Under the pieces are notes generated by a model that had not been told where the DNA came from, searched no databases, and saw only the letters and a list, made by a program, of their open reading frames with translations. DNA of 46,453 nt, taken from an uncultured Anaerolineales bacterium. GTDB lineage: Bacteria > Chloroflexota > Anaerolineae > Anaerolineales > Villigracilaceae. Position 1 is the first letter of the stretch. Each line of letters begins with the position of its first letter. Below, in pieces: positions 31,895 to 38,885 of this stretch. The position numbers were made by a program, and so were the translations under genes. The stretch is taken from positions 1-46,453 of the forward strand of contig CALFXA010000225.1 of assembly GCA_937928015.1 (NCBI GenBank). Reading direction: 5' to 3'.

Positions 31895-33018
31895 GAGGGG
31901 TCTCCTGTGGAAAGATCGAACTGGAAGTCTAGTAGTTTCTGAAGCGGGGCCTCGCCGGGCTGTCGCCCGCGAAAGCGCTTGCTGAACAGGGCCCGTCGCA
32001 AGGCGGACATGTGCGGATCGGAACGCAGGATGCCGTGCGGCGGGCGCGGCTCGGCATGGGGCAGGGCCCCGCTGCCGGATTCCCAGGCGCTCCCGCCGAA
32101 CTCCATTGGCCACAGAGGATGCGCGCAGGGGTCCCAATCCGGCAGGCGGCCCATCTTCCAGGCGCGATGCCAGCGCCAGAGCGCCTCGAACCTCGGTCCC
32201 CACAGACCCCAGACCAGGTCCAATTGCAAAGGTTCGTCCCGCAGCAGGTCCAGGGTCTCGGCGCAGTGATGGCAGATCGGGACGGCATTTTCAGGTCGCG
32301 CATAGCGCCATTGAATCTCGGGCGGCGCTTCATGCACAGGCTTCAGGATCGGATGCCAGGAGGCCGGTTGCCCGCAGCGCATGCAGTGGTTGGGAAATTC
32401 ATGCCTCCATGGAACGCCCGCCACCGAGGCCGCCACCAGTTCGTCGAGGTAGGGGGCCTCGGCCTGCAGCACCGAGTGGGAGAGCTTCACCGCCCCCTCG
32501 GGCAGGTTCCACTCGTCTGAAAAGTCCAGGAGGAAGCCGGCCGAGGAGACGATCTGCCCCCGCTCCCAGACGGAAAACCGTTTGCGCTGGACCTCGGACC
32601 GCACCTCCGCGCCGTGCGCCTCGCGGATGCGGCGGAGGTCGGCCACGGCCTCGGCCAGCAGGGCAAACAGCAGGCCATCCATGCGCAGATCAACATCCAG
32701 CGTCCCCTGCTGGGGCAGATCGGAGGAAAGGGAGAGGATGGGTTGCAGGCAGGCTTGATATTCCACCACCGGCCCGCATTCGATTACATAACGGCAGGCC
32801 GGCAGGCGCACGAACTTCCAGGGGGGAATCACCTGATCGAAGCGCACCAGTCCTTCGCCGTCCAGGGCAACCATCCGCATGGGGGGACAGAAGGCGGTAT
32901 GGAAGGTGCGGGGCGCGTCGTGCGGATAAATAAAAGCCAGGAGGTCCTCGTCCAGCTTGTGCATGAACATGGCCCCCAGGGCGCGTTGTCCGGATGTGAT
33001 CAACAAATGCAGTCTCAT
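31891..33018 (-). CDS. DUF192-like domain protein with C-terminal zinc-type cysteines
   Basis: 375 residues from ATG 33018 (ATGA overlap with the rep stop). Residues ~1-85 resemble DUF192: GQRALGAMFMHKLDEDLLAF, IYPHDAPRTFHTAFCPPMRM and VALDGEG, a small beta-rich fold usually in exported proteins. Residues ~200-260 contain CMRCGQP and CHHCAE, two CxxC pairs that could bind zinc. The C-terminus is basic. No signal peptide is visible, unlike most DUF192 proteins. Being between rep and TadC genes suggests an element-specific role; none is known. Confidence 0.6.
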   Translation of the reverse strand: MRLHLLITSGQRALGAMFMHKLDEDLLAFIYPHDAPRTFHTAFCPPMRMVALDGEGLVRFDQVIPPWKFVRLPACRYVIECGPVVEYQACLQPILSLSSDLPQQGTLDVDLRMDGLLFALLAEAVADLRRIREAHGAEVRSEVQRKRFSVWERGQIVSSAGFLLDFSDEWNLPEGAVKLSHSVLQAEAPYLDELVAASVAGVPWRHEFPNHCMRCGQPASWHPILKPVHEAPPEIQWRYARPENAVPICHHCAETLDLLRDEPLQLDLVWGLWGPRFEALWRWHRAWKMGRLPDWDPCAHPLWPMEFGGSAWESGSGALPHAEPRPPHGILRSDPHMSALRRALFSKRFRGRQPGEAPLQKLLDFQFDLSTGDPS

Positions 33019-34952
33019 GATGGTTCACAGGCTCCTTCGCCAAAGAGGATGGCCCGCACGATCGGCAGGCGTAAGTTGCCGGCCCCCATAACCTTATTCC
33101 AGGCCGGGGCGAGCGCGTGATGGGTGGGAATGGGCAGGGTATAGCCCTGCTTGGGGGTGGCATCAATCAATTCCAGCAGTTCGGCCGGCGGCAGGTCAGC
33201 CAGCTGGCGGAAGATCCCGCGCGCTTCGCGCAACGGGTTTTCGCGCAGGCGACTGAGGGCATATCCCAGCGGGTCGGAAAGGTTTCCGCTTTTGGGGCTG
33301 GCGACATACAACACCCACGAAACAAAGGCATGCACGGAAGCCTGGACTTCGAGCAGTTCCTTCTGGACTTTGGGATGCACCTCGTTTTGTGCAAGCAGGG
33401 TTTCGAGTTCCCAAAAATCAGGAGCGACCGCCTCCGCCGCTTTTGCGCTTTGCGCGTGCTGGGTGGTGGAAGTGTTTTTCTTGTCGGTGTTTAAGGGGTG
33501 TTTAAAAGAGTTTAAATCACTCCCATTTGCGTCCACCATATGACTCCCATTTGCGTCCGCTAATGCTCCCATTTGCGTCCAGCTAATACTCCCATCTGCG
33601 TCTGCCATATGACTCCCATTTGCGTCCACCCTAATCCTCCCATCTGCGTCCAGCGGTTCGTCCAACAGCACCCGAAAAGCACGCGGCATGGACTCCACTC
33701 GCAGGTCAGCGTATGTCTTTGAATCAGGCAGTTCGATTTCTTGCAGAAAGCGGGAGAGGTTGCCCCCACGCTGTTTTGAAGCCCATTGCAGATGGAGCCA
33801 GGCTTGTACGGTCTTGTAGCGGTTGGAGCCGATCAGTTCCGCCATCTCCTGATACCCCCGCTTGAAGGTCACTCTATCCCGGCGCTCGCCCGTGCGGGCA
33901 TTGATGAATGCCATATCGCGCGCGACCGTGATCAGCCAGGCTTGCGCAGGCGTCAGGTTGTACCGCTTGATGGTCTCCGTGATGAAGTAATGCGGGATGT
34001 GAATGTCGCCCAGGCAGTTGATGATCCGGCGATGCAGTTCCTGCGCCAGACGCTCGATCTCAGGTGAAAACTTTTCAACTGTTTCCAGCTTCGCCATATC
34101 CATCACCGTGTTCACGGGCGCATGAGGCAATTTCACATCCATTGGTTCGAGCAGTTCCATGACATCCTCGATCGCCAGCATTTCCTGTAAAGCGCTGGTG
34201 ATGGAATTATGTTTTTCAATCAGTACCTTCAATCGCAGATGAACCGCAGTGGCGTCGGCGCGTGTCAGGCGCGGGGCCATGAAGACCTGGTAGCGGATCG
34301 GCGCGCGATGGGGACGCCCGTCTCGACCACGCCGGAAGCGACGCGCATCCTGAGAATCGACCCGTTTCACGAGTCCGGTCAGGTGATCCTGGATGGTGGC
34401 ATGTTTCAACAACCGCCAGAAGGCACCATTGCTCAATGCGCTGAAACGCATTACCTCGAGACTGTGCAATGGTTTTCCGGATGGATTGTGCTGATCCTGC
34501 ACCCTCCACGCCGCTTGATGGAATCCCACATACAACCATACCGCCTTGGGTCCGATCTCCATCCCCAGACGGCGCAGATAACCCTTCACCACGACCTGCT
34601 TGTGCGGCTGGACGATGCGGTCATAATCCAGCCACTGCACAGGCTCGATGTTTATTTCCGGTTCTTTCGTATCCTCGGCTTCGGTTTCCATTTCTTCCTG
34701 TGACTCATCGCCAACAATGAACTTCACAGAGACGGAACGATTCAACACGCCGACCAGTAATCTCTGCACTGTGCTGGTCAGGCGCGACTCCAGCCAATCG
34801 CGGGCATAGGCATTGCGCGTGGAAACAAGCAGCACATCGTTTTCTAATCCCAACGCTTGCGTGCCCAGCACCCAGGTTTCATACGAGGCGCGCGGCATGT
34901 CCATCTGCAATTGAGTCAGCACGGAACCCCAGGCTTGTTGAAGATCGCTCAT
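33015..34952 (-). CDS. DnaA_N-domain replication initiator (Rep) of the element
   Basis: 645 residues from ATG 34952. Residues 1-~85 match the DnaA N-terminal domain (WGSVLTQLQMDMPRASYETW, then NAYARDWLESRLTSTVQRLL), the part that binds helicase in DnaA. No AAA+ domain follows; instead an acidic linker and, from ~125, a winged-helix-rich region typical of plasmid initiators (MEIGPKAVWLYVGFHQAAWR; EIERLAQELHRRIINCLGDI; VARDMAFINARTGERRDRVT). Around residues 434-478 the coding DNA holds six iteron-like repeats (33520-33652). The C-terminal ~150 residues are helical. It probably recognises the iterons and loads the host helicase. It opens an operon with DUF192, TadC and LCP genes. Confidence 0.75.
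   Translation of the reverse strand: MSDLQQAWGSVLTQLQMDMPRASYETWVLGTQALGLENDVLLVSTRNAYARDWLESRLTSTVQRLLVGVLNRSVSVKFIVGDESQEEMETEAEDTKEPEINIEPVQWLDYDRIVQPHKQVVVKGYLRRLGMEIGPKAVWLYVGFHQAAWRVQDQHNPSGKPLHSLEVMRFSALSNGAFWRLLKHATIQDHLTGLVKRVDSQDARRFRRGRDGRPHRAPIRYQVFMAPRLTRADATAVHLRLKVLIEKHNSITSALQEMLAIEDVMELLEPMDVKLPHAPVNTVMDMAKLETVEKFSPEIERLAQELHRRIINCLGDIHIPHYFITETIKRYNLTPAQAWLITVARDMAFINARTGERRDRVTFKRGYQEMAELIGSNRYKTVQAWLHLQWASKQRGGNLSRFLQEIELPDSKTYADLRVESMPRAFRVLLDEPLDADGRIRVDANGSHMADADGSISWTQMGALADANGSHMVDANGSDLNSFKHPLNTDKKNTSTTQHAQSAKAAEAVAPDFWELETLLAQNEVHPKVQKELLEVQASVHAFVSWVLYVASPKSGNLSDPLGYALSRLRENPLREARGIFRQLADLPPAELLELIDATPKQGYTLPIPTHHALAPAWNKVMGAGNLRLPIVRAILFGEGACEPS
33520..33652. repeat. 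Six iteron-like direct repeats inside the rep gene
   Basis: On the minus strand the unit TGGACGCAAATGGGAG (or close variants CGGACGCAAATGGGAG, CAGACGCAGATGGGAG) occurs six times; plus-strand starts are 33520, 33544, 33566, 33589, 33613, 33637. Spacing is 22-24 bases, two helical turns. Because 22 and 23 are not multiples of three, successive copies are read in different frames, so selection is on DNA, not on a peptide repeat. Likely replication origin/Rep binding sites. Confidence 0.8.
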
Positions 34953-35048
34953 GCAGGACCTCTTCGCAAAACAAGCCTGTTTTTTTCCACAGGTCTCACA
35001 GATCGTTCGCACAGGATGTCATGCATCCCAGCCCTTCCTGTGCGTTCA

Positions 35049-35128
35049 ACGTAGGCGGCAACGCAGGCGGATACGTGGGCGGCACGTGGACAGGGCGCAG
35101 GCGGCACGTTGTCTCTGCCGCCCACGTT
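35049..35128. repeat. 12-bp repeat block (candidate centromere or Rep operator)
   Basis: ACGTAGGCGGCA (35049), ACGCAGGCGGAT (35061), ACGTGGGCGGCA (35073) are contiguous 12-mers. A fourth, GCGCAGGCGGCA, is at 35095, and an inverted copy TGCCGCCCACGT at 35117-35128. The block lies between the rep start (34952) and the end of the RHH-like gene (35173), covering the rep promoter region. Confidence 0.75.
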
Positions 35129-35172
35129 CTTCATCTCATTCCATTGATAAAGTGATTTTTGGCGGAATGTCA

Positions 35173-35775
35173 TCATTTGCCTTTGTGCGCTAAAGTAAAT
35201 GTGGTGGATTTCGGTTTGGGTTCAAGCACCAGCAATCCGGTTTCATGTGCTTTCAGACCAAAGCGCAGCAGGGCCGTGATCAATTCCCCAATGGGTACAT
35301 GCAAGCCATCATCGGAGGCCAGCGCTGCCAGTTCCTGTTTGAGTTCAGGAGAGAAGCCACGCCAGGTGGTGATGACCCGCCACAAGGCTTCCGGTCGTTT
35401 ATGTTTGGCAGTACGTTGAGGTCTGCTGATCGAATGTGCGGAGTCGCTTCGTGGGAAGAGCGTCATGCGCATGCGTTCCGGATTGGGACGCGGGTGGAGA
35501 TCGAAATCCCCGCGTTCATAGGAACGCAGGGCATATTCGAGCACCACACATGCCACCTCACCTGAGGGGACTTGTAGATCATCCGCAATTGTCTTCACCT
35601 TCAATGCCAGTTTGGGATCGATGCCGCGATAGACCACCTTGCGGCTCTGTTGTTGTTTTTCCCACTGACGGTTGCGCTTGCGCGGCGCTGCCACACGTAG
35701 CGAGTCGTAGAGGCTGGGTGGATGAACTGGGTTGGGTGTTTCGGTCTTGTCAAAAGGGTCGCGTCGTCCGGTCAT
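35173..35775 (-). CDS. ParB/adaptor-like protein with two tandem RHH-like modules
   Basis: 200 residues from ATG 35775, eight bases after the ParA stop. After a basic tail (PRKRNRQWEKQQQSRK) the protein contains two similar ~50-residue modules: one around 65-115 (LQVPSGEVACVVLEYALRSY then DFDLHPRPNP) and one around 150-200 (LHVPIGELITALLRFGLKAH then LLVLEPKPKS). Both share the pattern VPxGE-x5-L-x5-L. Ribbon-helix-helix or CopG-like DNA-binding is my inference from size, basic tail and pairing with ParA; no ParB/Spo0J signature is present. The likely site is the 12-bp repeat block at 35049-35128, which lies just past its stop codon. Confidence 0.65.
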   Translation of the reverse strand: MTGRRDPFDKTETPNPVHPPSLYDSLRVAAPRKRNRQWEKQQQSRKVVYRGIDPKLALKVKTIADDLQVPSGEVACVVLEYALRSYERGDFDLHPRPNPERMRMTLFPRSDSAHSISRPQRTAKHKRPEALWRVITTWRGFSPELKQELAALASDDGLHVPIGELITALLRFGLKAHETGLLVLEPKPKSTTFTLAHKGK

Positions 35776-35783
35776 ATCCACTC

Positions 35784-36554
35784 CTAGAACTTCATCACAT
35801 GCTGGGTCAGCGCCTGATACTGCTTTGCAGCGCGACACAGCTCGTCCATTTCAAAGATCGTTTTGCCTTCGGCTGCACATTCCCTGAGCAGTGTGGAGCG
35901 ATGGATGGGCGGCAGGACACTGGCGTCGAACTTTTCCTGCAAATTCTCCATCGTGGCTTTGCTCTCGCGGGTTTGTTCATCGTAGAAGGTCGGCAGAATG
36001 CCCAACAGATTGCCGCGCCAGTTCTTCCTTTCCTGCAGGATGCTCATCATGCGCAGCACCTTCGAGACGCCGTCGGCGGAGAGGAATTCGGTGGCAGTCG
36101 GCACGATCACGAGGTCGGCAGCCCAGACTGCCCGTTCCTGAATACCTCCGACACTAGGCGCGGTATCGAAGAGGATATAGTGGAGTCCATCCTTGAAGAA
36201 ACGCTGGATGGATTGGCGGATGGCGGAGATGGGTTTGTCTTGTGCGTTGAGCACGGTCTGGGCCGCCATTGTCTGCTGGTCACCGGGTAATAGATATAGT
36301 CCTTCCCGCCCGGAGAAACGGACCCATAATTGCACAAAAGTGGTCTCTTGTGGTGTGCTTCCCATTGTGAGCAGGTAAAACGCGCCGGGTTCGGGGTTGC
36401 GTCCCAAGGCGGTGGCGGACTGCCCTTGTGGATCAAGGTCGATCAGCAGAACGCGCCGGCCTTTTTGGGACAGACCATGGGCTAGGGAAACGGCGGTGGT
36501 GGTCTTGCCGACCCCGCCCTTTTGATTGGCAATACAGATGACTTTGGTGGACAA
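35784..36554 (-). CDS. parA: ParA-family partition ATPase
   Basis: 256 residues from ATG 36554. MSTKVICIANQKGGVGKTTT holds the deviant Walker A motif with the signature Lys (KGGVGKTT). LIDLDPQGQSATALG is the Walker A' strand and aspartate; HYILFDTAPSVGGIQ is Walker B. No N-terminal HTH, so it belongs to the short class Ib-like or Soj-like group. It moves plasmid copies apart by ATP-driven binding to nucleoid DNA with its partner, the RHH-like protein directly downstream. Marks the element as plasmid-derived. Confidence 0.92.
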   Translation of the reverse strand: MSTKVICIANQKGGVGKTTTAVSLAHGLSQKGRRVLLIDLDPQGQSATALGRNPEPGAFYLLTMGSTPQETTFVQLWVRFSGREGLYLLPGDQQTMAAQTVLNAQDKPISAIRQSIQRFFKDGLHYILFDTAPSVGGIQERAVWAADLVIVPTATEFLSADGVSKVLRMMSILQERKNWRGNLLGILPTFYDEQTRESKATMENLQEKFDASVLPPIHRSTLLRECAAEGKTIFEMDELCRAAKQYQALTQHVMKF

Positions 36555-36566
36555 GCTATATCTCCC

Positions 36567-36689
36567 CTAATCCTTGTGTGGGGTGCGCTTGATCGCATCC
36601 CGGACGACCACATACAGGATGGAGCCAATCCCCATGGAACCGAGTACAAACGCCACAGCGGTCAGGATGGCGTGCAGAGTTTCACCCAT
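36567..36689 (-). CDS. 40-residue single-helix membrane protein
   Basis: Starts at ATG 36689, overlapping the end of the upstream gene by 8 bases, and stops 12 bases before parA. The chain is MGETLHAILTAVAFVLGSMG, then IGSILYVVVRDAIKRT: one hydrophobic helix and a short basic tail. Too short for most gene lists but supported by its overlap and position in the operon. Function unknown. Confidence 0.6.
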   Translation of the reverse strand: MGETLHAILTAVAFVLGSMGIGSILYVVVRDAIKRTPHKD

Positions 36690-36870
36690 GGGAGCCTCGT
36701 TGTTGGGTAGGCATGACTGGCGGTTTGGTTACGGAGGCTTGCCCGGCATCGGATGCTTTTGCTTCCACTTTTTTAGTACGCACTCCCCAACCAAGGATCA
36801 TACGATATGCCTGGCCAAGCAGTCTACGTTGTTCAGGTGTATATTTTTCTGAAGTAGGGGAAGCTGTCAT
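36682..36870 (-). CDS. Small hypothetical protein in the par operon
   Basis: 62 residues from ATG 36870, overlapping the upstream stop as ATGA. MTASPTSEKYTPEQRRLLGQ suggests a soluble N-terminus; the centre (AYRMILGWGVRTKKVEAKAS) is amphipathic and the tail basic/Pro-rich. No domain recognised. Packed between the RHH-like gene and the 40-residue gene. Confidence 0.5.
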   Translation of the reverse strand: MTASPTSEKYTPEQRRLLGQAYRMILGWGVRTKKVEAKASDAGQASVTKPPVMPTQQRGSHG

Positions 36871-37040
36871 GATGAAGCTCCGATTGGAAATTCCTGGGGC
36901 AATTTTGATTCAGGTTTGGGAAGCATGCCCTGCCGGATGACGTGGGCAGCTTGTGCGCGAAGCAGTCGCAGTTCCCGTTGGGCGAGCTGCAACAGCGCGT
37001 TGCGTTCCTGGTCCCCCAGATAGACGATGATCTTGGCCAT
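36867..37040 (-). CDS. Small RHH/CopG-like protein, first gene of the par operon
   Basis: 57 residues from ATG 37040 (AGGAG seven bases upstream). AKIIVYLGDQERNALLQLAQ, RELRLLRAQAAHVIRQGML has the strand-helix-helix layout of CopG/Arc-type repressors. It lies 20 bases after a terminator, so it opens a new transcript running through parA. Likely repressor of copy number or partition. The assignment is by pattern only. Confidence 0.6.
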   Translation of the reverse strand: MAKIIVYLGDQERNALLQLAQRELRLLRAQAAHVIRQGMLPKPESKLPQEFPIGASS

Positions 37041-37060
37041 AGGTCTCCTATTCAATGCTG

Positions 37061-37092
37061 AAATAAAATGAGCCGCGTTGTCGGCGGCTCAT
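37061..37092 (-). terminator. Intrinsic terminator upstream of the par operon
   Basis: Minus strand: ATGAGCCGC and GCGGCTCAT (37068-37092) with a 7-base loop, followed by TTTATTT. It ends the transcript of the membrane protein gene at 37230-37832. Confidence 0.82.
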
Positions 37093-37229
37093 ATAAATAG
37101 CATCTGGGAGTACGGGATCTCTACGGTTTGAAGTACGAGATGACTACGAAAATTTCCTTTGGTATTTGAGGGAGTTTTGGAGCCGAATGGTCTGATGGAC
37201 GGTTTGGGTCGGGGGCGATGTCCACCCGG

Positions 37230-37832
37230 CTAGGATTGGTATTGGCTTGATTTGATCTCTTTCAAAATTCTGCGGCGCCAGTCATAGAAGGTGGTGGTTG
37301 CCATGAGCAGGATGCCGTCGGGGCTGCTGCCAAATTCCTGGGCAAGGAATTGTTCAAGTGTTAATGCGGTGATGGATGGATCGCGGCGCTCCCACTTCAG
37401 GACAGCTTTGCGTATTTGTTCCCTGGGGAAGCGCGGCGGTTTTCCGCGATGACGATCGGGGGAAGGGTCAAGGAGTCTGGGGAATTCAATTCCCTCCTGC
37501 GGGTTCTCATCAACCGGTTTTGTTTGTTTCCTGGGGGATGGATCGATCTTGAATAGCTTGGAGATCAGAGGAGTGGGCAGGTCCGGGCTCTGATTCCCGT
37601 TTTGTTCTTCAATGCCCCGTTTCAAGTCGCGGACCAGTCTATGCGTATGCACGGCTCCGCGGACCACAAAGATCAGGACGATCATCATGGATAGAGTCAG
37701 CGCGATCAATGCGGCTTCAGGTCCGAATTTGGAATGAAAGAATTTGCGGACCCAGTAAATGGGGTAGGCGAGGAAGGCAATCAGGATCAGTAACGACAGG
37801 TAATGCCCCCATAGCCTCTTGATGTGGTTCAT
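37230..37832 (-). CDS. Membrane protein with C-terminal HTH-like region
   Basis: About 200 residues from ATG 37832. Two N-terminal transmembrane helices (HYLSLLILIAFLAYPIYWV and ALIALTLSMMIVLIFVVRG) precede a cytoplasmic part. Residues ~130-195 (FPREQIRKAVLKWERRDPSI, TALTLEQFLAQEFG, LMATTTFYDWRRRIL) resemble a winged-helix or HTH region. A membrane-tethered DNA-binding protein is possible. The family is not recognised. It sits between the par operon and the excisionase-like gene. Confidence 0.55.
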   Translation of the reverse strand: MNHIKRLWGHYLSLLILIAFLAYPIYWVRKFFHSKFGPEAALIALTLSMMIVLIFVVRGAVHTHRLVRDLKRGIEEQNGNQSPDLPTPLISKLFKIDPSPRKQTKPVDENPQEGIEFPRLLDPSPDRHRGKPPRFPREQIRKAVLKWERRDPSITALTLEQFLAQEFGSSPDGILLMATTTFYDWRRRILKEIKSSQYQS

Positions 37833-38069
37833 TGTTGTTAACCTCAAACAATATGGTCGGGCGATACATTTTAGAGAAACCTTTTGGATAAGACAACTGA
37901 TATTTGGTACTAATTTGATGGGATTTAACTCATTTTCAATCCATGACAGGGAATATTCGGAGACAAACCCGTAGGGTAACCGTACTCCCGCAGGCTATAA
38001 ACAGCGGCAGGAACCTTACCAACCCAATAACACCAGTCTGATACCCATTTATGTAGACATTATTTAATG

Positions 38070-38086
38070 CCCACACTGGGTATAAT
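38070..38086 (+). promoter_or_regulatory. -10 box with adjoining palindrome before the HTH gene
   Basis: TATAAT at 38081-38086 is directly preceded by CCCACACTGGG (38070-38080), a palindrome placed to block RNA polymerase. GGAGG follows at 38094-38098 before ATG 38107. No good -35 is seen. Confidence 0.5.
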
Positions 38087-38106
38087 CTCACATGGAGGCC
38101 CATTTC

Positions 38107-38319
38107 ATGGAAGATTGGTTGACCACATACGAAGCCGTCCGCATCAGCGGTTATGAATTGGATTACATCCGAAAGTTAGTGCGCGCCAAAAAGATCGTTG
38201 GGCGTAAGTGGGGACAATCCTGGCAGGTCAGCCGATCCTCTCTTCAGGCGTTCCTGAAAACCAGGGAACATGAGGGACAGAAGCGCGGCCGCAAGCCCAT
38301 TCCACGAGACAAGAAGTAG
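38107..38319 (+). CDS. Excisionase-like HTH protein (candidate recombination directionality factor)
   Basis: 70 residues from ATG 38107, chosen because GGAGG is 8 bases upstream. MEDWLTTYEAVRISGYELDY, IRKLVRAKKIVGRKWGQSWQ is a MerR/excisionase-type winged HTH (helix, LTTYEA, turn, recognition helix). A basic C-terminal tail (QKRGRKPIPRDKK) follows. It is on the same strand as the serine recombinase 570 bases downstream. Such small basic HTH proteins often act as directionality factors that switch integrases to excision. Confidence 0.7.
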   Translation: MEDWLTTYEAVRISGYELDYIRKLVRAKKIVGRKWGQSWQVSRSSLQAFLKTREHEGQKRGRKPIPRDKK

Positions 38320-38389
38320 CCATTTGGAAGTTTGAGACTTGATATGTAGAATAAATGTGCTATAATAATTTCATTGCTGGCAATGAAAT

Positions 38390-38490
38390 TTCCTGCCACA
38401 AAAAACGGGCCGCACTGGTGTTAGAGCACCGATACGACCCTTACCCAACCCACCGGTAGTAGCGGAGGGAAGGGCTGGTTTGATTATACA
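38390..38490 (+). other. Structured non-coding segment, possible RNA or att-related sequence
   Basis: Between the HTH gene and a small ORF, about 100 bases hold complementary stretches: GGTGTTAGAGCACC (a GGTG/CACC stem), CCAACCCACCGGTAGTAGCGG and TGGTTT. No open frame covers it. I have a vague memory of similar sequence upstream of small genes in Chloroflexi and actinobacterial elements but cannot name a family. Confidence 0.3.
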
Positions 38491-38596
38491 GCCCCTTTGA
38501 TTCGCCCGGTTGGGATTCCATCATGGCGATTTGTTTTCCCTTTCCGGACAGGGACAAGCAGATCGCCATCCAAACAAAAAATCAAAGGAGATCTCC

Positions 38597-38836
38597 ATGT
38601 TCAACCCCTCATCACCCCGTACTCAACTGATTTCCGCCCTTTCACGCATTCGTCATGAATGGCAGGATGCTGCCGGGAGCAACAGCCTGATCGAAGTGGA
38701 CGGCAATATGGGCATGTTGCTTGCCGATCTGATCAACGGGATTGACCTTGGAACTACCGAGCAGGTTCAAATCCTTGGCGCTGATTTGTATCAGGAGCTA
38801 AAAGATTTCCTGCACTCCCCTGCCCACAACAATTAA
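38597..38836 (+). CDS. Small hypothetical protein upstream of the recombinase
   Basis: 79 residues from ATG 38597 (AAAGGAGATCTCC before it). Predicted helical, acidic: MFNPSSPRTQLISALSRIRH, EWQDAAGSNSLIEVDGNMGM, LLADLINGIDLG. No HTH or metal motif. Forms a unit with the recombinase 50 bases downstream. It may be a recombinase partner, but there is no direct evidence. Confidence 0.55.
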   Translation: MFNPSSPRTQLISALSRIRHEWQDAAGSNSLIEVDGNMGMLLADLINGIDLGTTEQVQILGADLYQELKDFLHSPAHNN

Positions 38837-38885
38837 ATCGACCAGCCGGCCGAACGGCTGGAAAAAATATACAAAGGATTGTCTA

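Noticed and set aside
33520..33652. The DANGSHM-like peptide repeat as a protein feature
   Set aside because: Spacing of 22-24 bases shifts frame between copies, so the peptides are not in register. The repeat is at DNA level.
38092..38106. Earlier ATG of the excisionase-like gene
   Set aside because: It would lie at the predicted transcript start without a ribosome binding site. The later ATG is preceded by GGAGG.
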